A stretch of 64,000 nt of DNA from Planifilum fulgidum. Lineage in GTDB: Bacteria; Bacillota; Bacilli; Thermoactinomycetales; DSM-44946. This document shows, in pieces, positions 43,104-51,906 of the stretch; the stretch's first letter is position 1; each line of letters begins with the position of its first letter. The stretch covers positions 1 through 64,000 of the forward strand of contig NZ_FOOK01000006.1 in the NCBI RefSeq assembly GCF_900113175.1, in the 5' to 3' direction. Under the pieces are notes generated by a model that was not told where the DNA came from, ran no database searches, and was given only the letters and a program-made list of their open reading frames with translations. The position numbers and the translations under genes are program-made.

Positions 43104-43212
43104 GGCAGCCCCTCCAAAAAAGGTGAAAAGGATATGTTAAGTTTACTCTTTTTGTTCCCCTTTCTCCAGCACATAATGGAAGCATCTCCTGCAGATGGAG
43201 GGGCACAACCTC

Positions 43213-44469
43213 ATGGAACGAATCCTGAACGTCCTTCGCACCTATCATCCACTGGTCTGGGTCCTCGTCGGAGGAACCGCCTTTGCCCGGACCGCGTCCT
43301 TTATGAGCCTCCCCTTTCTGGCTCTGTATCTGTCACGCACCACCGGGCTGGATCCGTTTGTTACCGGAACGATCGTGGGAGCCGGGGCGCTGGCCGGCAC
43401 CTTCGGCGGTTTCATCGGCGGAAATCTGTCGGACCGTTTTGGCCGCAAACGGGTGATGTTGTCGACGCTATTTGTGTGGGCGGCCGTCTTCTGGGGATTT
43501 GCGATGGCTGAAGAAGCCGCCCTGTTTCTGATATTGAACCTGTTGAACGGGCTCTGCCGCTCGTTCTTTGAACCGACCGGCCAGGCGCTCCTGGCCGATG
43601 TGACGCCGCCGGACAAGCGGATGCGGGTCTTCGGCTTTCGATACATGGCCATCAATGTGGGCGCCGCCGTCGGTCCCCTGATCGGCGCATATCTGGGGAT
43701 GGTGTCGGGGAAGATCACCTTCTGGATCACCGGAGGCGCCTATCTGCTGTACGCCGTCGCACTCCTGATCATGATGAACCGATTTGCTCCGGCCGTTCCG
43801 GCCGCGCCGCCGGAAAGGACCCGCTTCACCGCCGCCCTGCGGGTGATCTGCAAGGACGCCGCTCTGGGCTGGTTCATCCTGGGGGGAATCCTTGGTCAAA
43901 TCGGATACGCCCAGATTGAAAGCACCCTGCCCCTGCACCTGAAAACGCTGTTCGGAGAAAACAACGCTCTGTACCCGGCGCTTCTGACGTTAAACGCCGT
44001 CACGGTCATCCTGTTGCAGATCGTTGTCACCCGCTGGGCGGAAAAGCGCTCCCTGATCGGAAACCTGGGACTGGGCTGCCTCCTGTTCGGTCTCGGTCTG
44101 GGCTGTTTTGCCATCGGTGAACACCGGGTCGTCATGATGCTCGGCATGTTCATCCTGACGATCGGGGAAATCCTGACCTTTCCCACCAGCAGCCTGTTCA
44201 TCGACCGGTTGGCTCCCGAATCCCTCCGGGGAACCTACTTCGGAGCCAACAGCTTCCGAAATGTCGGCTTCTTCATCGGTCCCTCCCTCGGCGGATGGCT
44301 GCTCGGATCCCACGGCGGCAAGACCGCCTTCGGCCTCATCGCCCTCCTGACGGTCTGCGGCGTCCTGTTCTACTGGATGGGATACCGGGCGTGGCTCCAA
44401 AGAAAAAAAGCCCCGGAGAAGGAGTCCGTTTCGAACACTTCCCTTTCGGCGGCAAAAGCCGTCCGGTAA
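43213..44469 (+). CDS. MFS transporter, probable efflux
   Basis: A 418-residue major facilitator protein with 12 helices. The loop 2-3 motif GGNLSDRFGRKRVM is typical, as is the FFEPTGQALLADVTPP stretch of YttB/drug-exporter-like families. ATG 43213 follows GGAGGGG. Divergent partner of the SgrR-like regulator, so its substrate is probably the ligand of that regulator (a sugar, sugar phosphate analogue or peptide); this is inference. Confidence 0.87.
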   Translation: MERILNVLRTYHPLVWVLVGGTAFARTASFMSLPFLALYLSRTTGLDPFVTGTIVGAGALAGTFGGFIGGNLSDRFGRKRVMLSTLFVWAAVFWGFAMAEEAALFLILNLLNGLCRSFFEPTGQALLADVTPPDKRMRVFGFRYMAINVGAAVGPLIGAYLGMVSGKITFWITGGAYLLYAVALLIMMNRFAPAVPAAPPERTRFTAALRVICKDAALGWFILGGILGQIGYAQIESTLPLHLKTLFGENNALYPALLTLNAVTVILLQIVVTRWAEKRSLIGNLGLGCLLFGLGLGCFAIGEHRVVMMLGMFILTIGEILTFPTSSLFIDRLAPESLRGTYFGANSFRNVGFFIGPSLGGWLLGSHGGKTAFGLIALLTVCGVLFYWMGYRAWLQRKKAPEKESVSNTSLSAAKAVR

Positions 44470-44509
44470 TTCGTTGATCCGACCGTTCGATGTGATATAG
44501 GGATAGAAT

Positions 44510-44538
44510 TTGACAGGTCGAGATTCATCAATTATACT
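44510..44538 (+). promoter_or_regulatory. Sigma-A promoter of the carbonic anhydrase gene
   Basis: TTGACA (44510-44515), 17 bases, TATACT (44533-44538). Downstream at 44576-44591 an inverted repeat ACGACA-4-TGTCGT could bind a regulator; the leader is about 140 bases. Confidence 0.8.
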
Positions 44539-44684
44539 ACTTCCCGCAAAATAAATATAATTCCTATCAGATTACACGACAAATATGTCGTACCGTCTGT
44601 CGAATCTTTCTCCACGCCAGGAAGTAAAAACCGCATAACGGAGGATGTTGCACCTTCGGGATCCTTCATTGGGAGGTAAGTGAG

Positions 44685-45206
44685 ATGAAAAATCAGCCCA
44701 CCAGCAACGCCAAGGCTTTGCTCGAATCCAACCGGGCATACGCCCAGAGGTTCAATCAGGGAGATTTACCGTCTCCCCCCGCTCGCAAAGTTGCCATTGT
44801 GACTTGTATGGATGCAAGATTGGATCCATTGGCGTTTTTGGATGCACAGCTCGGTGACATCCACGTCATCCGGAACGCCGGTGGCCGCGTCACGGAGGAT
44901 GTCATCCGATCCTTGGTCATCTCTGAACAGCTGCTGGATACAAAAGAGATCATCGTGATTCACCATACCGACTGCGGAATGCTCACCTTTAAGAACGAGG
45001 ATCTGTATGCACGAATCGAAAAAAACCTTGGTGAAAAGGCGGGGAAGGAAGCGCGAAAAATCGACTTTTTGCCCTTCAGGGATCTCGAGGAAAGTGTCAG
45101 GGAAGACATGGAGAAACTGAAACAATCCGAACTGATTCCGGAGGATGTCCGTATCTACGGAGGGATCTACGACGTCCGAACCGGAAGAGTGGAACCGGTT
45201 GAGTGA
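44685..45206 (+). CDS. Beta-type carbonic anhydrase
   Basis: Interconverts CO2 and bicarbonate with zinc. 173 aa; ligands are seen in VTCMDARLDPLAFL (Cys and the Asp-Arg dyad) and in IIVIHHTDCGMLTF (His and Cys), with IRNAGGRVTEDVIRSL between, as in the short clade of Gram-positive and mycobacterial enzymes. A GGGAGGTAAG site precedes the ATG. Single-gene unit with its own promoter. Confidence 0.92.
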   Translation: MKNQPTSNAKALLESNRAYAQRFNQGDLPSPPARKVAIVTCMDARLDPLAFLDAQLGDIHVIRNAGGRVTEDVIRSLVISEQLLDTKEIIVIHHTDCGMLTFKNEDLYARIEKNLGEKAGKEARKIDFLPFRDLEESVREDMEKLKQSELIPEDVRIYGGIYDVRTGRVEPVE

Positions 45207-45345
45207 TCAGTTTGTGACCAAGCGGCGAGATTCATCTTCCGATCTGACGGCTTTTGCAAATCATGAATTCTTGACCGAATACCACCCGCTGTTGGAATGC
45301 CGGGCCTTTGGGCTTGACTCTGTTGAGCAGATGATGGAAATATAA
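45199..45345 (+). CDS. Possible short ORF behind the carbonic anhydrase gene
   Basis: A 48-codon frame from TTG 45199 overlapping the preceding stop, with a weak GGAAGAGTGG site; it encodes DQFVTKRRDSSSDLTAFAN and ends DSVEQMMEI. It looks protein-like but I do not recognise it; it may be a gene remnant. Confidence 0.25.
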   Translation: MSDQFVTKRRDSSSDLTAFANHEFLTEYHPLLECRAFGLDSVEQMMEI

Positions 45346-45637
45346 CCCCAATTTTTATCCGGCGATCGTTCCCGGCATTCGACCGGAAAGCGATCGCCAA
45401 GTCGTCTTACACTCATAGTTGTAGAACACGCACTGGTCAAGAGTTCGATGCAAGATTGATCCAGGCAGTTGTCCCCACTCCGCTCCCGGACGGGCGCCTG
45501 CCGCGCGGCTCCGGTTTCCCATCCGCCCGGCGCTCCCCTCCCCAGGCGTGAAAAGACGCTTTCCACCAACTAACCGCTTCCCAAAAAAATTGAAAAAATC
45601 ACGGCAGCGGACTCCCTGTCCACGGCTCCTCGCCAGT
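45346..45637. other. Gene-poor stretch with a strong hairpin
   Basis: A long stem-loop GGCGATCG (45361-45368) / CGATCGCC (45391-45398), with an inner TTCCCGG/CCGGAA stem, follows the carbonic anhydrase region. It has no T run. No supported gene between it and the pseudogene at 45638. Confidence 0.5.
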
Positions 45638-46233
45638 CTACACTTCATTTTCCAGCCGCTTGATCCAACCACTGGAGGGATGGTGAATCCGGAGTGAGGA
45701 GAGCAGCCACCGCTTCTCCTCCCCGTTCAGAAACGGGAGGTGCGTAAGGAAATCCGCTTCGTCCTTGGGACGGGGATTTTCGCCTTGAAAAGCAGTTGCC
45801 AGGCGGGGGAGACGTACGGTCGGCCCAGCGGGTCCTTTCTCGCCAGCCGGCCGAGAGGCATCCGGATCGACGGATCTCTCCGGAACAAAACCTCGTCGCC
45901 TTCCCGATCGATCAACAAAAATTCGAGCGCCTGGCCTTCTTTGCAAAAATGGAGCTCGTGCCGAGGAGGTTCCACATCCCTTTCCGATCGGCAACAAACC
46001 AAACGGCCCTCCCCCGGCACCGCCACGGCTTTCTCCCAATCTTCGAAAAACCGAAGGAGCGAGGCGTTGTTTTCCCGAAAAAGGCAGAGATCCACATCAT
46101 CATGGGCACGCGTCTGTCTGCCGCACGCAAGGTCCAAAGCCCACCCGCCGGCGATGAACCAGGGATGTTGAAATCCCTCCATCAGGCGAATGACCCGGTC
46201 CAGTTCCGGAGAGAAAACGGCGCACTTCTTCAG
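45638..46233 (-). pseudogene. Aminoglycoside nucleotidyltransferase-like protein, frameshifted
   Basis: The first frame encodes WFIAGGWALDLACGRQTRAHDDVDLCLFR, the nucleotidyltransferase core (GG, then the Asp pair) of ANT(2'')/LinB-like and DUF4111-neighbour families, up to SPAWQLLFKAK. The C-terminal part (NPRPKDEADFLTHLPFLNG to KRLENEV) continues in another frame. Adding one A in the run at 45777-45780 joins them. The start is also odd: a good AAAGGAG site is followed at 10 bases by CTG 46233 and not by ATG, GTG or TTG. Either a decayed resistance-type gene or sequence error. Confidence 0.65.
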
Positions 46234-46269
46234 CCCTTACTCACTCCTTTCGCCGCAGGGGGGCCACGC

Positions 46270-46318
46270 AAAAAGGGAGCGGCGCGGCATTGCCTACCCC
46301 GCGTCTGCTCCCTTTTAT
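46270..46318. terminator. Bidirectional terminator
   Basis: GGGAGC (46275-46280) pairs with GCTCCC (46307-46312), with a GCGCGG/CCGCGT inner stem, flanked by AAAAA on the left and TTTTA on the right. It ends the small protein gene at 46343 and may protect the pseudogene. Confidence 0.65.
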
Positions 46319-46342
46319 TGCCTCCTGTTTTTCTTCCGTCCG

Positions 46343-46531
46343 TTACCGTTTCTTTTCCATAGAGGCCGCCTGAAATCTCCCAAATTCCCGATCAAACTGT
46401 TCCATCCGACGCCGCTCGATCCCGTGGGTCACGCTCATCGCCGCATAGACGCAAATCACCAGCATTCCGAAAAGGACGGCGACGATCAAGATCCCGTGTT
46501 CCCTCGCCAGCGAGGCTGCCAGTTCCGCCAA
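46343..46531 (-). CDS. Small single-pass membrane protein
   Basis: 62 residues: an N-terminal amphipathic part (AELAASLAREHG), one membrane helix (ILIVAVLFGMLVICVYAAMSV) and a basic/acidic tail (GIERRRMEQFDREFGRF). TTG 46531 has AGAGGAGA nine bases upstream; a GTG at 46540 would be too close. Followed by a terminator. Not recognised. Confidence 0.6.
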   Translation of the reverse strand: MAELAASLAREHGILIVAVLFGMLVICVYAAMSVTHGIERRRMEQFDREFGRFQAASMEKKR

Positions 46532-46724
46532 AAGACCCACTCTCCTCTGATTGGTTTACCTTCCCTTGCCTATCATTCTCCCTCCGTATATACAAACCGC
46601 AACGGATTGAGATTGGTTTCGCCTTTTTTTAGTAAAAGAAGTGTAATATTCCTCAAAGCCCATCCTTGCGAAGGAAAACCGGTTGCCATAGAAGTTCGGC
46701 AAGACCTTGCCGTGCCGCCCGGAA

Positions 46725-46754
46725 ACAAAAAACCGACACCTGCCCGGGTGTCGG
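46725..46754 (-). terminator. Terminator of azlCD
   Basis: Perfect 8-bp stem CCGACACC / GGTGTCGG with a 6-base loop, followed on the minus strand by TTTTTTG. Confidence 0.85.
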
Positions 46755-46787
46755 CAAAGCTTCCTCATCCGGCGGAGCGACCGCCCC

Positions 46788-47102
46788 TCATCCGGCAAAC
46801 GCCTGGATCGCCGCCACGGTGCCAATCGCCCCCGCGATGACGATCAGCATGTTCAACCGGAAACAGGCGAGAAGGGCGGCGACGGCTCCCCCCGCAATCC
46901 CGACCAGCGGCTCCCCTTCCTCCACCGACAGGATTCCCGGAAAAATGAGCGCCCCCAAGGCGGCGTAGGGGATGTTTGCCAGCCACCGCTCCATCCAGGG
47001 AGAGACGCTTCGCTGCCCGATCAGTAGCGCCGGTAGCATGCGCGGAATATAGGTAACCAGCGCCATCCCGAGAATGATCCAAAACCAGTCCATCCCGATC
47101 AC
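46788..47102 (-). CDS. azlD: Branched-chain amino acid export subunit AzlD
   Basis: A 104-residue protein with about four helices: FWIILGMALVTYIPRMLPALLIG is the conserved AzlD signature, followed by WLANIPYAALGALIFPGIL. It pairs with AzlC to form an exporter of branched-chain amino acids and analogues. GTG 47102 overlaps the azlC stop by four bases; an ATG at 47093 is possible. Confidence 0.9.
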   Translation of the reverse strand: MIGMDWFWIILGMALVTYIPRMLPALLIGQRSVSPWMERWLANIPYAALGALIFPGILSVEEGEPLVGIAGGAVAALLACFRLNMLIVIAGAIGTVAAIQAFAG

Positions 47103-47830
47103 TCCATCCTTTCAACCCGCCGTTTTTCCGGGGCGGGAGACTGATCCTTCGGCATCAGATACGCTCCGCATCCGGCCGCCGCGACGGTGGCCAGTACCGT
47201 GGCCCACCCCCCGCTCAAGAACAGGCCGAACAGGGCGTTCAGGGCCATTCCGATCAGGGCGACGGCCCCCGCCCACCACCTTTTGCGTACCGCCGGAATC
47301 AGCAGGGCGATAAACATGGCATACAGGGCGATGTTCATGCTGTCGCTGATCGCCCGGGGAATCGCCTTGGCAAACAGAACCCCGATGACGGTTCCAAAGA
47401 CCCATGAACCGTAGGCAACCGCGATCAAACCGGCCAGATACAGGGGATGAATCCGCCCGTTACCGCCCTTCTCGTCCATGGAGGCGACGGCGAAGGTCTC
47501 GTCGGTAATGCCGAAGGCAAGGGCTCCCCTCGCCCAGGGGGGCACATGCTTCAGCCGGTCCATCAGGGAAAGGCTCATGACGAAGTGGCGAAAATTGAGC
47601 ACCAGTGTGGCAAAGATGATTTCCATGCCCAGCGCGCCGGCGGTCGCCATCTGGACCGCCATGAACTGGCTCGCCCCGGCGAAAACCATCATCGACATCA
47701 TTACCGTCTCCGCAAAAGAAAGACCCGACTGCCGGGCGATCACGCCGAAGGCGATGGCGATCGGAATGTAGCCGATCGCGATGGGAACGGCCGAAGCCAA
47801 CCCCTTCCTCCATTCTTGTCTGCTTCTCAC
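47099..47830 (-). CDS. azlC: Branched-chain amino acid exporter AzlC
   Basis: A 243-residue AzlC/YgaZ-type protein. Conserved IPIAIAFGVIARQSGLSFAETVMMSMMVFAGASQFMAV and NFRHFVMSLSLMDRLKHVP with ITDETFAVAS are present. GTG 47830 lies closely behind TAGGAGC. In Bacillus azlCD is repressed by AzlB (Lrp-like); no such regulator is adjacent here. Confidence 0.9.
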   Translation of the reverse strand: MRSRQEWRKGLASAVPIAIGYIPIAIAFGVIARQSGLSFAETVMMSMMVFAGASQFMAVQMATAGALGMEIIFATLVLNFRHFVMSLSLMDRLKHVPPWARGALAFGITDETFAVASMDEKGGNGRIHPLYLAGLIAVAYGSWVFGTVIGVLFAKAIPRAISDSMNIALYAMFIALLIPAVRKRWWAGAVALIGMALNALFGLFLSGGWATVLATVAAAGCGAYLMPKDQSPAPEKRRVERME

Positions 47831-48182
47831 CGCTCCTACCCCCGTCCGAAAGATTTCTCTATCTGTGGGTGTTAAGAACGATCATATAAAATCTTTCGGG
47901 AAACAACAAGATGCCGCCAAAAAAAGGAGGAGCGCCCCACAAATCCCCCGGAGGGCGCCAGTTCGCCGCCGGCGGCGCCATCACGGCATTTTGTAGTATA
48001 ATGAGATAGAAAAGAAGTTAGAAAAACAACAGGGAGGAAAGGAGTGACCGCCCGCGCCTCCTCCATAAAACTCCCATCTGCGGAACAGAAAGAATATATT
48101 TGACCTGCGAAACGGAACTTGCCGGCGGCTCGCGCAAGCTCCTCGGGCAGGATGCGATTGATTCGTTGGGAGGTTTGCATCT
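47831..48182. other. Divergent intergenic region with a long leader of the CNNM gene
   Basis: A TATAAT with an extended GTAG just before it at 47997-48002 would start transcription toward the CNNM gene about 170 bases before its start. The leader contains several GC-rich inverted repeats (GGAGG...CCTCC at 48032-48062). I could not match it to the Mg (M-box) or Mn (yybP-ykoY) riboswitch by eye. GGCGCC repeats lie upstream of the -10. Confidence 0.4.
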
Positions 48183-49508
48183 TTGGAAGGAGTCATAGGA
48201 ATCACCACGTATTTATTCATGGTGATTTTTCTTGTCCTGTTGAACGGTTTTTTTGTGGCTGCGGAATTTGCCATCGTGAAGGTGCGTTCCACCCGGATCG
48301 CCCAGCTGAAAAATCGCCGCGGAAAAATCGCCCAAAAGGTTCTGGCCAATTTGGACGCCTATCTGTCCGCCACCCAGCTGGGAATCACCCTGGCCTCGCT
48401 GGGCCTGGGATGGATCGGCGAACCGGCCATCGCCCGCATGCTGGAACCGCTCCTTTCCTACTTCGGACTTCCGGACTGGCTCATCCACACCGTCGCCTTT
48501 GCCATCGCCTTTTCCATCATCACCTTCCTCCATATCGTGCTCGGCGAAATGGCTCCCAAGTCCCTGGCGATTCGCAAGGCCGAAGCCGTCACCCTGTGGA
48601 CCTCGGCGCCGCTGGACTGGTTTTACCGGCTTTTCAAACCCTTTATCTTCATTCTCAACGGGGCGGCCAACCTGATCCTCAAACTGCTGGGGATCGAGAT
48701 GAGCGAAACCCAGCAGGCGCACACGGAAGAAGAGATCCGCATGCTGATCGCCCAGAGCCACAAAAGCGGCATGATCGACCAGACGGAGCTCGCCCTGTTT
48801 GACAACATTTTCGATTTCACGGAACGGGTGGCCCGGGAAGTGATGGTTCCCCGGGTCAACATGAAATGCGTCTACCGTGACAAACCCTTTGAGGAAAACC
48901 TGAAGGTGATGAAGGAAACCCACCACACCCGCTTTCCCTTGTGCGGCATCGACAAGGACGACATTCTGGGCATCGTCCACATCCGGGATGTGTACGAACA
49001 ACTGTCCGAAGGAAAAACCCCTTCCTTGACCGACCTGGCCCGCCCCGCCGTTCTGGTGCCTGAAACCATGGAACTGAAGGACATTTTGCGAAACCTCCAA
49101 CGAAACCGGGTGGGGATGGCCATTGTCGTCGACGAATTCGGAGGGACTTCCGGTCTGGTGACCACGGAAGACATCATTGAAGAGATCGTGGGCGAAATCC
49201 AGGATGAATTCGATAACGAAAAACCCTTTTTCCTTCAGAAAGGACGGGAGACATCGATCGATCCCCATCTGCTCATCGAAGAAGTGAACGAATATTTCCA
49301 AATCGATATCGACGATCCGGACAATGACACCATCGGCGGATGGCTCTTTTCCCGGCTCGAAAAGGTGCCGGAAGTGGGAGACGAAGTGGCTTACGGCGAC
49401 TTGATTTTCCGCGTGCAGGAAATGGATAACCGAAGGATTACCCGCATTTTGGTCAAACCCAGGGAAACCCGGAAAGAAAACCAAGAAGCCGGCGCATCTT
49501 CCGGCTGA
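48183..49508 (+). CDS. CNNM/CorC (HlyC)-type membrane protein
   Basis: 441 residues: a DUF21/CNNM membrane domain (VIFLVLLNGFFVAAEFAIVKVRSTRI with the family EFA motif), two CBS domains from ~residue 205 (VPRVNMKCVYRDKPFEENLKVM and LKDILRNLQRNRVGMAIVVDEFGG) and a C-terminal CorC_HlyC domain (INEYFQIDI-like, GGWLFSRLEKVPEVGDEV). Relatives such as MpfA export magnesium. TTG 48183 has GGGAGG nine bases upstream. Confidence 0.9.
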   Translation: MEGVIGITTYLFMVIFLVLLNGFFVAAEFAIVKVRSTRIAQLKNRRGKIAQKVLANLDAYLSATQLGITLASLGLGWIGEPAIARMLEPLLSYFGLPDWLIHTVAFAIAFSIITFLHIVLGEMAPKSLAIRKAEAVTLWTSAPLDWFYRLFKPFIFILNGAANLILKLLGIEMSETQQAHTEEEIRMLIAQSHKSGMIDQTELALFDNIFDFTERVAREVMVPRVNMKCVYRDKPFEENLKVMKETHHTRFPLCGIDKDDILGIVHIRDVYEQLSEGKTPSLTDLARPAVLVPETMELKDILRNLQRNRVGMAIVVDEFGGTSGLVTTEDIIEEIVGEIQDEFDNEKPFFLQKGRETSIDPHLLIEEVNEYFQIDIDDPDNDTIGGWLFSRLEKVPEVGDEVAYGDLIFRVQEMDNRRITRILVKPRETRKENQEAGASSG

Positions 49509-49515
49509 CCCGATC

Positions 49516-49556
49516 AAACCAATCCCTGTACCAAACCGGGATTGGTTTGTTTGTTT
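49516..49556 (+). terminator. Terminator after the CNNM gene
   Basis: Perfect 11-bp stem AAACCAATCCC / GGGATTGGTTT with an 11-base loop, followed by GTTTGTTT. Confidence 0.9.
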
Positions 49557-49602
49557 CCGTCTTCTCCGCCCCTTTTCTGACAGGGAACCTCCTTTGGTCC
49601 GA

Positions 49603-49632
49603 TTGAAGGGGCCGGTCCGCATCCGTTATACT
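49603..49632 (+). promoter_or_regulatory. Promoter of the sigma-54 activator gene
   Basis: TTGAAG (49603-49608), 18-base spacer, TATACT (49627-49632). Confidence 0.55.
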
Positions 49633-49680
49633 CAGAATAGATGAATAGTTTCGGAAAATCAAAGAAAGGAGGCCGTCGCG

Positions 49681-51594
49681 TTGGAGCCCCTCACGCATCT
49701 GCCGCCGTCCCTCGTCCCGTCCTGGGAGCGAAGCAAGCGATACGGGGTGGATCCCCGCAGGGCGAACAATGAGCTCCTTCCCAAGGGCGAGTTGAAGGAT
49801 CGGAAGGAACAGATGAAGGAATGGCTCAACGCCGCTTCGGACATTTTCGAGCAAATGTACGGCATGCTTCGAAAATCGCCGTACATGGTCATCGTGTCGG
49901 ATCGGGAGGGGTACGTCATCGCCACCTGGGGGGATCCCCCCTTTACCGACCGGGCGAGGAAAGTGTGGCTGGACGAGGGTGCCAACTGGCACGAACGGAT
50001 CAAAGGAACCAACGCGATCGGCACCGCCCTCGCGGAACGGCAGCCGATCAGTGTGGTCGGGGAACAGCACTATTGTGAGGAAAACCATTTTCTCACCTGT
50101 TACGCCACACCGCTTTACGCACCGACGGGGGAACTGCTGGGCGTGCTGGATATCAGCGGCGACGCCCGGATGCACCACCCCCACACGATGGGGATGGTGC
50201 TGACCGCCGCCCAGGCCTGCCAAACCCGGCTGCTTTTGCAAAGCGTCCGGCGGGAACTGGTTCTCACCTTCCGGGAAGCGGACACGCTCGCGGAAGGGTA
50301 TGGAAGGCCGCTGATCGCCGTGGACGCCAACGGGCTGATCTCCCGGATCAATCAGGATGGCGCCCGCTTGCTCAACACGCCTCAGGCGGAGTGCATCGGA
50401 CAACCCCTCACCCGCTGGTTCGAGCCGCAGGATGCAAAGGCGCTCCTCTCCCTCAAGGATGCCGCCGAATTGCCCGTAAAAGCCCCTTCGGGAACGTCCT
50501 GGATCGCCCGTCCGGTGCTGGATGAACGGAAACGAACCCACCGCGTCCTGCTGAGTCCCCCTTCGGCGTCCGAACGGAAAAACGCCGCCCCGCCGTCCGT
50601 CCCCCCTGAAGAGACGGTTCGCATTTCATTGGAAAGGGGAATCGCCTCCTGTCCCAAATTTCAGAAAGCCCTCAAACTGGCCATCCACGTGTCCCGCACC
50701 GATGCCACCATTCTTCTCCGGGGGGAAACCGGAACCGGAAAAGATCTGGTCGCCCGGGAGATCCACAAGCGGAGCGGCCGAACCGGTCCGCTGGTGGTCG
50801 TCAACTGCGGAGCCATCCCGGAATCGCTTCTGGAAGCGGAACTGTTCGGTTATGAGAAGGGCGCCTTCACCGGAGCCCGGAACGGCGGACACCGGGGAAA
50901 ATTCGAAGCGGCCCACAAGGGGACGCTCTTCCTGGACGAAATCGGCGAAATGCCCCTGTCCTCCCAGGCGGTCCTCCTCCGGATTCTGGAGGAAAAACAG
51001 GTCACCCGGATCGGCTCCAACCGCCCCATTCCCGTCGATGTCCGCATCATCACCGCCACCAACAGGGACTTGGCCCGGGAGGTGAGGGAAAACCGCTTCC
51101 GCGCAGATCTCTATTACCGGATCTGTGAAGTGGAGATCCATCTGCCTCCCCTTCGGGAACGATCCGATCTCTTTCTGCTCGCCGAATACTTTCTGGAGCA
51201 GGTATCCCGCGAGTTGAACATCGACCCGGTCCGCCTAAGCGATGAAGTGCGCGAAATGCTTTCGCGTTATCACTGGCCCGGCAACATCCGGGAACTGAGG
51301 CAAGTGCTGCGCCAGGCCGTCTTCCACGCCCATTTCGTGCGGGGATCCTCCGCCCTTTCCGCCGAAGATCTGGTTTTTCCCCAGGCGCAAGCGGGCAAGC
51401 CGGATGCATCTTCCCACTCCGTTTCCCTGGAAGAACAGGAGGCGGAAACCATCGCCCAAGCCATCCGGATTTCCCGGGGCAATCTTTCAAAGGCGGCCCG
51501 GATGCTGGGAATCGGCCGGACCACCCTGTACCGGAAATTGAATCGCTATCCCGGGCTGAAAAACATCCGGGTGCAGCACCAAAGGCACGGATAA
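49681..51594 (+). CDS. Sigma-54-dependent transcriptional activator (AcoR-like)
   Basis: 637 residues. GAF-type sensor at ~60-190, PAS-like segment at ~205-300, AAA+ domain from ~315: Walker A GETGTGKD at 348-355, sigma-54 contact loop GAFTGA at 394-399, Walker B GTLFLDEIGEM, R-finger region ITATNRDLAREV, then a Fis-type helix-turn-helix near the C-terminus (ISRGNLSKAARMLGIGRTTLYRKL). TTG 49681 follows AAAGGAGG. In Bacillus AcoR drives acetoin use. No -24/-12 promoter or acetoin gene is evident next to it, so the target is unknown. Confidence 0.9.
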   Translation: MEPLTHLPPSLVPSWERSKRYGVDPRRANNELLPKGELKDRKEQMKEWLNAASDIFEQMYGMLRKSPYMVIVSDREGYVIATWGDPPFTDRARKVWLDEGANWHERIKGTNAIGTALAERQPISVVGEQHYCEENHFLTCYATPLYAPTGELLGVLDISGDARMHHPHTMGMVLTAAQACQTRLLLQSVRRELVLTFREADTLAEGYGRPLIAVDANGLISRINQDGARLLNTPQAECIGQPLTRWFEPQDAKALLSLKDAAELPVKAPSGTSWIARPVLDERKRTHRVLLSPPSASERKNAAPPSVPPEETVRISLERGIASCPKFQKALKLAIHVSRTDATILLRGETGTGKDLVAREIHKRSGRTGPLVVVNCGAIPESLLEAELFGYEKGAFTGARNGGHRGKFEAAHKGTLFLDEIGEMPLSSQAVLLRILEEKQVTRIGSNRPIPVDVRIITATNRDLAREVRENRFRADLYYRICEVEIHLPPLRERSDLFLLAEYFLEQVSRELNIDPVRLSDEVREMLSRYHWPGNIRELRQVLRQAVFHAHFVRGSSALSAEDLVFPQAQAGKPDASSHSVSLEEQEAETIAQAIRISRGNLSKAARMLGIGRTTLYRKLNRYPGLKNIRVQHQRHG

Positions 51595-51623
51595 GCACCG
51601 CCGCCCCATCGCCTCCGAACAAA

Positions 51624-51651
51624 ACAAAAAACCCCTTGCGGGGTTTTTTTC
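51624..51651 (+). terminator. Terminator after the sigma-54 activator
   Basis: AACCCC-TTGC-GGGGTT stem flanked by AAAA and TTTTTTT. Confidence 0.9.
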
Positions 51652-51700
51652 GCCCGATCAAGGGCAAACCGATTTGGGAGATTTCCCTTCGTGATGCCGA

Positions 51701-51799
51701 TCACAGGCCTCCCACAAACACGAAAATGGTCGCGATCACCAAGAGGAAGATCAGCAGACGACGCCAGCTCGCAAGATAACCATAACCGCTGTAGGACAT
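51701..51799 (-). CDS. YjcZ-like sporulation micropeptide
   Basis: 32 residues: MSYSGYGYLASWRRLL, then one hydrophobic helix ending VFVGGL. A Gly/Tyr-rich start followed by a single helix is the hallmark of the YjcZ family of small sporulation-associated membrane peptides; the short size fits. GGTAGGGAG lies directly upstream. Identification rests on pattern only. Confidence 0.6.
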   Translation of the reverse strand: MSYSGYGYLASWRRLLIFLLVIATIFVFVGGL

Positions 51800-51906
51800 C
51801 TCCCTACCCCCTTTCATTTGTCCCTATACTTTATGCCGCATCTCCAGATGGGGCCGGGTAAATGTCCATTCCGGAGCAAAAATGGGTGAAAGGCCCGCCG
51901 GCGCCC

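Noticed and set aside
45355-45672. Minus-strand frame that looked like a transposase end
   Set aside because: No catalytic residue pattern or inverted repeat could be seen; evidence too weak.
48003-48182. M-box or yybP-ykoY riboswitch before the CNNM gene
   Set aside because: The conserved GTTAGGTGAGGCTCC-like core of the M-box and the Mn-sensing loop sequences were not found by eye; a covariance search is needed.
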